Shown here: one piece after another, positions 13,601-27,000 of the stretch | How the letters are laid out: every line of letters begins with the position of its first letter | Position numbering within the stretch: the stretch's first letter is position 1 | NCBI GenBank assembly: GCA_949987565.1 | Contig: OX465104.1 | Location: 25,321,757-25,385,756 of the forward strand | Direction of reading: 5' to 3' | DNA: 64,000 nt | DNA from: Luidia sarsii | Lineage: Eukaryota; Echinodermata; Asteroidea; Paxillosida; Luidiidae | The notes under the pieces: model-generated | The model's database searches: none | The model's input: only the letters and a program-made list of their open reading frames with translations | Told to the model about the DNA's origin: nothing | Program-made: the position numbers and the translations under genes

Positions 13601-15948
13601 CAGTCAGGCGCATTGCGGTATTGAAACATGACATGGCAGGAGAGAGACTTGTATCACAGTCAGGCGCATTGCGGTATTGAAACATGACATGGCAGGAGAG
13701 TGACATGTATCACAGTCAGGTGCATCGCGGTATTGAAACATGACATGGCAGGAGAGTGACGTGTATCACAGTCAGGCCCATTGCGGTATTGAAACATGAC
13801 ATGGGAGGAGAGTGACGTGTATCATAGTCAGGCGCATTGCGGTATTGAAACATGACATGGCAGGAGAGTGATGTCTATCACAATCAGGCGCATGTCGGTA
13901 TTGAAACAGCACATGACAGGAGAATGACGTGTATTACAGTCAGTTGCATTGCGGTATTGAAACATGACATGGCAGGAGAGTGACGTGTATCACAGTCAGG
14001 TGCATTGCGGTAAACATTACATGGCAGGAGAGAGACTTGTATCACAGTCAGGCGCATTGCGGTATTGAAACATGACATGGCAGGAGAGTGACATGTATCA
14101 CAGTCGGCCACATAGCGGTATTGAAACATGATATGGCAGGAGAGAGACATGTATCACAGTCAGGAGCATTGCTGTATTGAAACATGACATGGCAGGAGAG
14201 TGACGTGTATCACGGTCAGGCGCATTGCGGTATTGAAACACAATATGGTAGGAGAGTGACGTGTATCACAGTCAGGCGCATTGCGGTATTGAAACATGAC
14301 ATGGCAGGAGAGTGACATGTATCACAGTCAGTCGCATTGCTGAATTAGAACATGATATGGTAGGAGAGTGACATGTATCACAGTCAGGCGCATTGCGGTA
14401 TTGAAACATGACATGGCAGGAGAGTGACGTGTATCACAGTCAGGCGCATTGCGGTATTGAAACATGACATGGCAGGAGAGTGACGTGTATCACAGTCAGT
14501 TGCATTGCGTTATTGAAACATGACACTCAGGAGAGTGACATGTATCACAGTCAGGTGCATCGCGGTATTGAAACATGACATGGCAGGAGAGTGACTTGTA
14601 TCATAGTCAGGCGCATTGCGGTATTGAAACATGACATGGCAGGAGAGTGATGTGTATCACAATCAGGCGCATGTCGGTATTGAAACAGCACATGACAGGA
14701 AAATGACGTGTATTACAGTCAGTTGCATTGCGGTATTGAAACATGACATGGCAGGAGAGTGACGTGTATTACAGTCAGGCGCATTGCGGTATTGAAACAT
14801 GACATGGCAGGAGAGAGACTTGTATCACAGTCAGGCGCATTCCGGTATTGAAACATGACATGGCAGGAGAGTGACATGTATCACAGTCGGCCACATAGCG
14901 GTATTGAAACATGATATGGCAGGAGAGAGACATGTATCACAGTCAGGAGCATTGCGGTATTGAAACATGACATGGCAGGAGAGTGACGTGTATCACAGTC
15001 ATGTGCATTGCGGTAAACATGACATGGCAGGAGAGAGACTTGTATCACAGTCAGGCGCATTGCAGTATTGACACATGACATGGCAGGAGAGTGACGTGTA
15101 TCACAGTCAGGTGCATCGCGGTATTGAAACATGACATGGCAGGAGAGTGACTTGTATCATAGTCAGGCGCATTGCGGTATTGAAACATGACATGGCAGGA
15201 GAGTGATGTGTATCACAATCAGGCGCATGTCGGTATTGAAACAGCACATGACAGGAAAATGACGTGTATTACAGTCAGTTGCATTGCGGTATTGAAACAT
15301 GACATGGCAGGAGAGTGACGTGTATCAAAGTCAGGTGCATTGCGGTAAACATGACATGGCAGGAGAGAGACTTGTATCACAGTCAGGCGCATTGTGGTAT
15401 TGAAACATGACATGGCAGGAGAGTGACATGTATCACAGTCGGCCACATTGCGGTATTGAAACATGATATGGCAGGAGAGAGACATGTATCACAGTCAGGA
15501 GCATTGCGGTATTGAAACATGACATGGCAGGAGAGTGACATGTATCACAGTCGGCCACATAGCGGTATTGAAACATGATATGGCAGGAGAGAGTTATGTA
15601 TCACAGTCAGGCGCATTGCAGTATCGAAACACGACATTGCAGGAGAGTGGCATGTATCACAGTCAGTCGCATTGCTGAATTGAAACATGATATGGCCGGA
15701 GAGTGACGTTTATCATTGTCATGCATATAGCGGTATTGGAACATGATATGGCAGGAGAGAGACGTGTATCACAGTCAGGTGCATTACAGTATTGAAACCT
15801 GACATGGCAGGAGAGTGACATGTATCACGGTCAGGCACATTGCGGTATTGAAATATGATATGGCAGGAGAGAGACATGTATCACAGTCAGGAGCTTTGCG
15901 GTATTGAAACATGACATGGCAAAGGAGTGACGTGTATCACAGTCAGGC
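10675..15948. repeat. 5.3-kb block re-used at 32406-37736
   Basis: This block recurs at 32406-37736. The offset is 21731 bp at the left end (for example the rare CACAGTTGGCCACATAGC near 10743 and 32474) and 21788 bp from 13884 rightward. The step of 57 is one extra monomer in the right copy that carries an extra base (GACGTTGGCAGG near 34915). The match ends where one copy reads GGCGCTTTGCGG and the other GGCGCATTGCGG. Confidence 0.85.
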
Positions 15949-16547
15949 GCTTTGCGGTATTGAAACATGACATGGCAAAGGAGTGACGTGTATCACAGTC
16001 AGGCGCATTGCGGTATTGAAACATGACATGGCAGGAGAGTGACAGGTATCACAGTCAGGTGCATCGCGGTATTGAAACATGACATGGCAGGAGAGTGACA
16101 TGTATCACAGTCAGTCGCATTGCTGAATTGAAACATGACATGGCAGGAGAGTGACGTGTATCACAATCAGGCACATTGCAGTATTGAAACAGGACATGGC
16201 AGGAGAGTGACGTGTATCAAAATCAGGCAAATTGCAGTATTGAAACACGACATTGCAGGAGAGTGGCATGTATCACAGTCAGTCGCATTGCTGAATTGAA
16301 ACACGATATGGTAGGAGAGTGACGTGTATCAAAGTCAGGCGCATTGCGGTATTGAAACATGACATGGCAGGAGAGAGACTTGTATCACAGTCAGGCGCAT
16401 TGCGGTATTGAAACATGACATGGCAGGAGAGTGACATGTATCACAGTCAGGTGCATCGCGGTATTGAAACATGACATGGCAGGAGAGTGACGTGTATCAT
16501 AAACAGGCGCATTGCAGTATTGAAACATGACATGGCAGGAGAGTGAT
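12305..16547. repeat. 4243-bp higher-order unit, copy 1 (76 monomers)
   Basis: Copy 1 of a direct tandem duplication with copy 2 starting at 16548. Sampled rare variants recur at exactly +4243: CATATACCGGTATTGG near 13274, GCATTCCGGTATTG near 14840, ATTGACACATGAC near 15067 and CAAAATCAGGCAAATTGC near 16218. I found no difference at the positions checked. The length equals 76 x 56 bp less three 52-bp monomers (14007, 15010, 15342) and one 55-bp monomer (TGACACTCAGGAGAG at 14521). Confidence 0.93.
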
Positions 16548-19500
16548 GTGTATCACGGTCAGGTGTATTGCGGTATTGAAACATGACGTGGCAGGAGAGT
16601 AACTTGTATCACAGTCAGGGGCATTTTGGTATTGAAACATTATATGGCAGGAGATTGATGTGAATCACAATCAGGTGTATTGCGGTATTGAAACATGACA
16701 TGGCAGGAGAGTGACGTGTATCACACTCAGGCACATTGCAGTATTGAAACAGGACATGGCAGGAGAGTGACGTGTATCACAATCAGGCACATTGCAGTAT
16801 TGAAACATGACATGGCAGGAGAGAGACTTGTATCACAGTCAGGCGCATTGCGGTATTGAAACATGACATGGCAGGAGAGTGACATGTATCACAGTCAGGT
16901 GCATCGCGGTATTGAAACATGACATGGCAGGAGAGTGACGTGTATCACAGTCAGGCCCATTGCGGTATTGAAACATGACATGGGAGGAGAGTGACGTGTA
17001 TCATAGTCAGGCGCATTGCGGTATTGAAACATGACATGGCAGGAGAGTGATGTGTATCACAATCAGGCGCATGTCGGTATTGAAACAGCACATGACAGGA
17101 AAATGACGTGTATTACAGTCAGTTGCATTGCGGTATTGAAACATGACATGGCAGGAGAGTGACGTGTATCACAGTCAGGTGTATTGCGGTATTGAAACAT
17201 GACGTGGCAGGAGATTGACGTGTATCACGGTCAGGTGTATTGCGGTATTGAAACATGACGTGGCAGGAGAGTAACTTGTATCACAGTCAGGGGCATTTTG
17301 GTATTGAAACATTACATGGCAGGAGATTGATGTGAATCACAATCAGGTGTATTGCGGTATTGAAACATGACATGGCAGGAGAATGACGTGTATCACACTC
17401 AGGCACATTGCAGTATTGAAACACGACATTGCAGGAGAGTGGCATGTATCACAGTCAGTCGCATTGCTGAATTGAAACATGATATGGCAGGAGAGTGACG
17501 TGTATCATGGTCATGCATATACCGGTATTGGAACATGATATGGCAGGACAGAGACGTGTATCACAGTCAGGTGCATTGCAGTATTGAAACCTGACATGGC
17601 AGGAGAGTGACATGTATCACGGTCAGGCACATTGCGGTATTGAAATATGATATGGCAGGAGAGAGACATGTATCACAGTCAGGAGCATTGCGGTATTGAA
17701 AGATGACATGGCAAAAGAGTGACGTGTATCACAGTCAGGCGCAATGCGGTATTGAAAGATGACATGGAAGGAGAGTGACATGTATCACAGTCAGTCGCAT
17801 TGCTAAATTGAAACATGATATTGTAGGAGAGTGACGTGTATTACAGTCAGGCGCATTGCGGTATTGAAACATGACATGGCAGGAGAGAGACTTGTATCAC
17901 AGTCAGGCGCATTGCGGTATTGAAACATGACATGGCAGGAGAGTGACATGTATCACAGTCAGGTGCATCGCGGTATTGAAACATGACATGGCAGGAGAGT
18001 GACGTGTATCACAGTCAGGCCCATTGCGGTATTGAAACATGACATGGGAGGAGAGTGACGTGTATCATAGTCAGGCGCATTGCGGTATTGAAACATGACA
18101 TGGCAGGAGAGTGATGTCTATCACAATCAGGCGCATGTCGGTATTGAAACAGCACATGACAGGAGAATGACGTGTATTACAGTCAGTTGCATTGCGGTAT
18201 TGAAACATGACATGGCAGGAGAGTGACGTGTATCACAGTCAGGTGCATTGCGGTAAACATTACATGGCAGGAGAGAGACTTGTATCACAGTCAGGCGCAT
18301 TGCGGTATTGAAACATGACATGGCAGGAGAGTGACATGTATCACAGTCGGCCACATAGCGGTATTGAAACATGATATGGCAGGAGAGAGACATGTATCAC
18401 AGTCAGGAGCATTGCTGTATTGAAACATGACATGGCAGGAGAGTGACGTGTATCACGGTCAGGCGCATTGCGGTATTGAAACACAATATGGTAGGAGAGT
18501 GACGTGTATCACAGTCAGGCGCATTGCGGTATTGAAACATGACATGGCAGGAGAGTGACATGTATCACAGTCAGTCGCATTGCTGAATTAGAACATGATA
18601 TGGTAGGAGAGTGACATGTATCACAGTCAGGCGCATTGCGGTATTGAAACATGACATGGCAGGAGAGTGACGTGTATCACAGTCAGGCGCATTGCGGTAT
18701 TGAAACATGACATGGCAGGAGAGTGACGTGTATCACAGTCAGTTGCATTGCGTTATTGAAACATGACACTCAGGAGAGTGACATGTATCACAGTCAGGTG
18801 CATCGCGGTATTGAAACATGACATGGCAGGAGAGTGACTTGTATCATAGTCAGGCGCATTGCGGTATTGAAACATGACATGGCAGGAGAGTGATGTGTAT
18901 CACAATCAGGCGCATGTCGGTATTGAAACAGCACATGACAGGAAAATGACGTGTATTACAGTCAGTTGCATTGCGGTATTGAAACATGACATGGCAGGAG
19001 AGTGACGTGTATTACAGTCAGGCGCATTGCGGTATTGAAACATGACATGGCAGGAGAGAGACTTGTATCACAGTCAGGCGCATTCCGGTATTGAAACATG
19101 ACATGGCAGGAGAGTGACATGTATCACAGTCGGCCACATAGCGGTATTGAAACATGATATGGCAGGAGAGAGACATGTATCACAGTCAGGAGCATTGCGG
19201 TATTGAAACATGACATGGCAGGAGAGTGACGTGTATCACAGTCATGTGCATTGCGGTAAACATGACATGGCAGGAGAGAGACTTGTATCACAGTCAGGCG
19301 CATTGCAGTATTGACACATGACATGGCAGGAGAGTGACGTGTATCACAGTCAGGTGCATCGCGGTATTGAAACATGACATGGCAGGAGAGTGACTTGTAT
19401 CATAGTCAGGCGCATTGCGGTATTGAAACATGACATGGCAGGAGAGTGATGTGTATCACAATCAGGCGCATGTCGGTATTGAAACAGCACATGACAGGAA

Positions 19501-20790
19501 AATGACGTGTATTACAGTCAGTTGCATTGCGGTATTGAAACATGACATGGCAGGAGAGTGACGTGTATCAAAGTCAGGTGCATTGCGGTAAACATGACAT
19601 GGCAGGAGAGAGACTTGTATCACAGTCAGGCGCATTGTGGTATTGAAACATGACATGGCAGGAGAGTGACATGTATCACAGTCGGCCACATTGCGGTATT
19701 GAAACATGATATGGCAGGAGAGAGACATGTATCACAGTCAGGAGCATTGCGGTATTGAAACATGACATGGCAGGAGAGTGACATGTATCACAGTCGGCCA
19801 CATAGCGGTATTGAAACATGATATGGCAGGAGAGAGTTATGTATCACAGTCAGGCGCATTGCAGTATCGAAACACGACATTGCAGGAGAGTGGCATGTAT
19901 CACAGTCAGTCGCATTGCTGAATTGAAACATGATATGGCCGGAGAGTGACGTTTATCATTGTCATGCATATAGCGGTATTGGAACATGATATGGCAGGAG
20001 AGAGACGTGTATCACAGTCAGGTGCATTACAGTATTGAAACCTGACATGGCAGGAGAGTGACATGTATCACGGTCAGGCACATTGCGGTATTGAAATATG
20101 ATATGGCAGGAGAGAGACATGTATCACAGTCAGGAGCTTTGCGGTATTGAAACATGACATGGCAAAGGAGTGACGTGTATCACAGTCAGGCGCTTTGCGG
20201 TATTGAAACATGACATGGCAAAGGAGTGACGTGTATCACAGTCAGGCGCATTGCGGTATTGAAACATGACATGGCAGGAGAGTGACAGGTATCACAGTCA
20301 GGTGCATCGCGGTATTGAAACATGACATGGCAGGAGAGTGACATGTATCACAGTCAGTCGCATTGCTGAATTGAAACATGACATGGCAGGAGAGTGACGT
20401 GTATCACAATCAGGCACATTGCAGTATTGAAACAGGACATGGCAGGAGAGTGACGTGTATCAAAATCAGGCAAATTGCAGTATTGAAACACGACATTGCA
20501 GGAGAGTGGCATGTATCACAGTCAGTCGCATTGCTGAATTGAAACACGATATGGTAGGAGAGTGACGTGTATCAAAGTCAGGCGCATTGCGGTATTGAAA
20601 CATGACATGGCAGGAGAGAGACTTGTATCACAGTCAGGCGCATTGCGGTATTGAAACATGACATGGCAGGAGAGTGACATGTATCACAGTCAGGTGCATC
20701 GCGGTATTGAAACATGACATGGCAGGAGAGTGACGTGTATCATAAACAGGCGCATTGCAGTATTGAAACATGACATGGCAGGAGAGTGAT
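16548..20790. repeat. 4243-bp higher-order unit, copy 2 (76 monomers)
   Basis: Copy 2 of the exact tandem duplication. It follows copy 1 with no intervening DNA, and similarity to copy 1 stops at the expected point (GTGTATCACAATC at 20791 versus GTGTATCACGGTC at 16548). Near-identity over more than 4 kb implies either a very recent duplication or an assembly duplication. Confidence 0.93.
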
Positions 20791-23070
20791 GTGTATCACA
20801 ATCAGGCGCATGTCGGTATTGAAACAGCACATGACAGGAGAATGACGTGTATTACAGTCAGTTGCATTGCGGTATTGAAACATGACATGGCAGGAGAGTG
20901 ACGTGTATCACAGTCAGGTGCATTGCGGTAAACTTGACATGGCAGGAGAGAGACTTGTATCACAGTCAGGCGCATTGCGGTATTGAAGCATGACATGGCA
21001 GGAGAGTGACATGTATCACAGTCGGCCACATAGCGGTATTGAAACATGATATGGCAGGAGAGAGACATGTATCACAGTCAGGAGCATTGCTGTATTGAAA
21101 CATGACATGGCAGGAGAGTGACGTGTATCACGGTCAGGCGCATTGCGGTATTGAAACACAATATGGTAGGAGAGTGACGTGTATCACAGTCTGGCGCATT
21201 GCGGTATTGAAACATGACATGGCAGGAGAGTGACATGTATCACAGTCAGTCGCATTGCTGAATTGAAACATGATATGGTAGGAGAGTGACGTGTATTACA
21301 GTCAGGCGCATTGCGTTATTGAAACATGACATGGCAGGAGAGTGACATGTATCACAGTCGGCCACATAGCGGTATTGAAACATGATATGGCAAGAGAGAG
21401 ACATGTATCACAGTCAGGAGCATTGCGGTATTGAAACATGACATGGCAGGAGAGTGACGTGTATCACAGTCAGGTGCATTGCGGTAAACATGACATGGCA
21501 GGAGAGAGACTTGTATCACAGTCAGGCGCATCGCGGTATTGAAACATGACATGGCAGGAGAGTGACTTGTATCATAGTCAGGCGCATTGCGGTATTGAAA
21601 CATGACATGGCAGGAGAGTGATATGTATCACAATCAGGCGCATGTCGGTATTGAAACAGCACATGACAGGAAAATGACGTGTATTACAGTCAGTTGCATT
21701 GCGGTATTGAAACATGACATGGCAGGAGAGTGACGTGTATCAAAGTCAGGTGCATTGCGGTAAACATGACATGGCAGGAGAGAGACTTGTATCACTGTCA
21801 GGCGCATTGCAGTATTGAAACATGACATGGCAGGAGAGTGACATGTATCACAGTCGGCCACATAGCGGTATTGAAACATGATATGGCAGGAGAGAGACAT
21901 GTATCACAGTCAGGTGCATCGCGGTATTGAAACATGACATGGCAGGAGAGTGACATGTATCACAGTCAGTCGCATTGCTGAATTGAAACACGATATGCTG
22001 GGAGAGTGACGTGTATCACAGTCAGGCGCATTGCGGTATTGAAACATGACATGGGAGGAGAGTGACGTGTATCATAGTCAGGCGCATTGCGGTATTGAAA
22101 CATGACATGGCAGGAGAGTGATGTGTATCACAATCAGGCGCATGTCGGTATTGAAACAGCACATGACAGGAGAATGACGTGTATTACAGTCAGTTGCATT
22201 GCGGTATTGAAACATGACATGGCAGGAGAGTGACGTGTATCACAGTCAGGTGCATTGCGGTAAACTTGACATGGCAGGAGAGAGACTTGTATCACAGTCA
22301 GGCGCATTGCGGTATTGAAGCATGACATGGCAGGAGAGTGACATGTATCACAGTCGGCCACATAGCGGTATTGAAACATGATATGGCAGGAGAGAGACAT
22401 GTATCACAGTCAGGAGCATTGCTGTATTGAAACATGACATGGCAGGAGAGTGACGTGTATCACGGTCAGGCGCATTGCGGTATTGAAACACAATATGGTA
22501 GGAGAGTGACGTGTATCACAGTCTGGCGCATTGCGGTAATGAAACATGACATGGCAGGAGAGTGACATGTATCACAGTCAGTCGCATTGCTGAATTGAAA
22601 CATGATATGGTAGGAGAGTGACGTGTATTACAGTCAGGCGCATTGCGGTATTGAAACATGACATGGCAGGAGAGTGACATGTATCACAGTCGGCCACATA
22701 GCGGTATTGAAACATGATATGGCAGGAGAGAGACATGTATCACAGTCAGGAGCATTGCGGTATTGAAACATGACATGGCAGGAGAGTGACGTGTATCACA
22801 GTCAGGTGCATTGCGGTAAACATGACATGGCAGGAGAGAGACTTGTATCACAGTCAGGCGCATCGCGGTATTGAAACATGACATGGCAGGAGAGTGACTT
22901 GTATCATAGTCAGGCGCATTGCGGTATTGAAACATGACATGGCAGGAGAGTGATGTGTATCACAATCAGGCGCATGTTGGTATTGAAACAGCACATGACA
23001 GGAAAATGACGTGTATTACAGTCAGTTGCATTGCGGTATTGAAACATGACATGGCAGGAGAGTGACGTGT
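20765..23070. repeat. 1332-bp higher-order period (24 monomers), about 1.7 copies
   Basis: Positions 20765-21738 match 22097-23070 at an offset of 1332 bp, equal to 24 x 56 bp less three 52-bp monomers (20925, 21481, 21757). Rare markers shared at this spacing include GGTAAACTTGACATGG and ATTGAAGCATGACATGG. The same pair also occurs from about 28420 and from about 39903, so the 1332-bp duplication is older than the larger ones that copied it. Confidence 0.88.
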
Positions 23071-24027
23071 ATTACAGTCAGGCGCATTGCGGTATTGAAA
23101 CATGACATGGCAGGAGAGAGACTTGTATCACAGTCAGGCGCATTGCGGTATTGAAACATGACATGGCAGGAGAGTGACATGTATCACAGTCGGCCACATA
23201 GCGGTATTGAAACATGATATGGCAGGAGAGAGACATGTATCACAGTCAGGAGCATTGCGGTATTGAAACATGACATGGCAGGAGAGTGACGTGTATCACA
23301 GTCATGCGCATTGCGGTAAACATGACATGGCAGGAGAGAGACTTGTATCACAGTCAGGCGCATTGCGGTATTGAAACATGACATGGCAGGAGAGTGACAT
23401 GTATCACAGTCAGTCGCATTGCTGAATTAGAACATGATATGGTAGGAGAGTGACATGTATCACAGTCAGGCGCATTGCGGTATTGAAACATGACATGGCA
23501 GGAGAGTGACGTGTATCACAGTCAGGCGCATTGCGGTATTGAAACATGACATGGCAGGAGAGTGACGTGTATCACAGTCAGTTGCATTGCGTTATTGAAA
23601 CATGACACTCAGGAGAGTGACGTGTATCACAGTCAGGTGCATCGCGGTATTGAAACATGACATGGCAGGAGAGTGACTTGTATCATAGTCAGGCGCATTT
23701 TGGTATTGAAACATTACATGGCAGGAGATTGACGTGAATCACAATCAGGTGTATTGCGGTATTGAAACATGACATGGCAGGAGAGTGACGTGTATCACAC
23801 TCAGGCACATTGCAGTATTGAAACACGACATTGCAGGAGAGTGGCATGTATCACAGTCAGTCGCATTGCTGAATTGGAACATGATATGGCAGGAGAGTGA
23901 CGTGTATCACAGTCAGGTGCATCGCGGTATTGAAACATGACATGGCAGGAGAGTGACTTGTATCATAGTCAGGCGCATTGCGGTATTGAAACATGACATG
24001 GCAGGAGAGTGATGTGTATCACAATCA

Positions 24028-27000
24028 GGCCCATTGCGGTATTGAAACATGACATGGGAGGAGAGTGACGTGTATCATAGTCAGGCGCATTGCGGTATTG
24101 AAACATGACATGGCAGGAGAGTGATGTCTATCACAATCAGGCGCATGTCGGTATTGAAACAGCACATGACAGGAGAATGACGTGTATTACAGTCAGTTGC
24201 ATTGCGGTATTGAAACATGACATGGCAGGAGAGTGACGTGTATCACAGTCAGGTGCATTGCGGTAAACATTACATGGCAGGAGAGAGACTTGTATCACAG
24301 TCAGGCGCATTGCGGTATTGAAACATGACATGGCAGGAGAGTGACATGTATCACAGTCGGCCACATAGCGGTATTGAAACATGATATGGCAGGAGAGAGA
24401 CATGTATCACAGTCAGGAGCATTGCTGTATTGAAACATGACATGGCAGGAGAGTGACGTGTATCACGGTCAGGCGCATTGCGGTATTGAAACACAATATG
24501 GTAGGAGAGTGACGTGTATCACAGTCAGGCGCATTGCGGTATTGAAACATGACATGGCAGGAGAGTGACATGTATCACAGTCAGTCGCATTGCTGAATTA
24601 GAACATGATATGGTAGGAGAGTGACATGTATCACAGTCAGGCGCATTGCGGTATTGAAACATGACATGGCAGGAGAGTGACGTGTATCACAGTCAGGCGC
24701 ATTGCGGTATTGAAACATGACATGGCAGGAGAGTGACGTGTATCACAGTCAGTTGCATTGCGTTATTGAAACATGACACTCAGGAGAGTGACATGTATCA
24801 CAGTCAGGTGCATCGCGGTATTGAAACATGACATGGCAGGAGAGTGACTTGTATCATAGTCAGGCGCATTGCGGTATTGAAACATGACATGGCAGGAGAG
24901 TGATGTGTATCACAATCAGGCGCATGTCGGTATTGAAACAGCACATGACAGGAAAATGACGTGTATTACAGTCAGTTGCATTGCGGTATTGAAACATGAC
25001 ATGGCAGGAGAGTGACGTGTATTACAGTCAGGCGCATTGCGGTATTGAAACATGACATGGCAGGAGAGAGACTTGTATCACAGTCAGGCGCATTCCGGTA
25101 TTGAAACATGACATGGCAGGAGAGTGACATGTATCACAGTCGGCCACATAGCGGTATTGAAACATGATATGGCAGGAGAGAGACATGTATCACAGTCAGG
25201 AGCATTGCGGTATTGAAACATGACATGGCAGGAGAGTGACGTGTATCACAGTCATGTGCATTGCGGTAAACATGACATGGCAGGAGAGAGACTTGTATCA
25301 CAGTCAGGCGCATTGCAGTATTGAAACATGACATGGCAGGAGAGTGACGTGTATCACAGTCAGGTGCATCGCGGTATTGAAACATGACATGGCAGGAGAG
25401 TGACTTGTATCATAGTCAGGCGCATTGCGGTATTGAAACATGACATGGCAGGAGAGTGATGTGTATCACAATCAGGCGCATGTCGGTATTGAAACAGCAC
25501 ATGACAGGAAAATGACGTGTATTACAGTCAGTTGCATTGCGGTATTGAAACATGACATGGCAGGAGAGTGACGTGTATCAAAGTCAGGTGCATTGCGGTA
25601 AACATGACATGGCAGGAGAGAGACTTGTATCACAGTCAGGCGCATTGTGGTATTGAAACATGACATGGCAGGAGAGTGACATGTATCACAGTCGGCCACA
25701 TTGCGGTATTGAAACATGATATGGCAGGAGAGAGACATGTATCACAGTCAGGAGCATTGCGGTATTGAAACATGACATGGCAGGAGAGTGACATGTATCA
25801 CAGTCGGCCACATAGCGGTATTGAAACATGATATGGCAGGAGAGAGTTATGTATCACAGTCAGGCGCATTGCAGTATCGAAACACGACATTGCAGGAGAG
25901 TGGCATGTATCACAGTCAGTCGCATTGCTGAATTGAAACATGATATGGCCGGAGAGTGACGTTTATCATTGTCATGCATATAGCGGTATTGGAACATGAT
26001 ATGGCAGGAGAGAGACGTGTATCACAGTCAGGTGCATTACAGTATTGAAACCTGACATGGCAGGAGAGTGACATGTATCACGGTCAGGCACATTGCGGTA
26101 TTGAAATATGATATGGCAGGAGAGAGACATGTATCACAGTCAGGAGCTTTGCGGTATTGAAACATGACATGGCAAAGGAGTGACGTGTATCACAGTCAGG
26201 CGCATTGCGGTATTGAAAGATGACATGGCAGGAGATTGACGTGTATCACAGTCAGGTGTATTGCGGTATTGAAACATGACATGGCAGGAGAGTGACGTGT
26301 ATCACAGTCATGTGCATTGCGGTAAACATGACATGGCAGGAGAGAGACTTGTATCACAGTCAGGCGCATTGCGGTATTGAAACATGACATGGCAGGAGAG
26401 TGACAGGTATCACAGTCAGGTGCATCGCGGTATTGAAACATGACATGGCAGGAGAGTGACATGTATCACAGTCAGTCGCATTGCTGAATTGAAACATGAC
26501 ATGGCAGGAGAGTGACGTGTATCACAATCAGGCACATTGCAGTATTGAAACAGGACATGGCAGGAGAGTGACGTGTATCAAAATCAGGCACATTGCAGTA
26601 TTGAAACACGACATTGCAGGAGAGTGGCATGTATCACAGTCAGTCGCATTGCTGAATTGAAACATGATATGGCAGGAGAGTGACGTGTATCATGGTCATG
26701 CATATAGCGGTATTGGAACATGATATGGCAGGAGAGAGACATGTATCACAGTCAGGAGCATTGCGGTATTGAAACATGACATGGCAGGAGAGTGACGTGT
26801 ATCACAGTCATGTGCATTGCGGTAAACATGACATGGCAGGAGAGAGACTTGTATCACAGTCAGGCGCATTGCAGTATTGACACATGACATGGCAGGAGAG
26901 TGACGTGTATCACAGTCAGGTGCATCGCGGTATTGAAACATGACATGGCAGGAGAGTGACTTGTATCATAGTCAGGCGCATTGCGGTATTGAAACATGAC

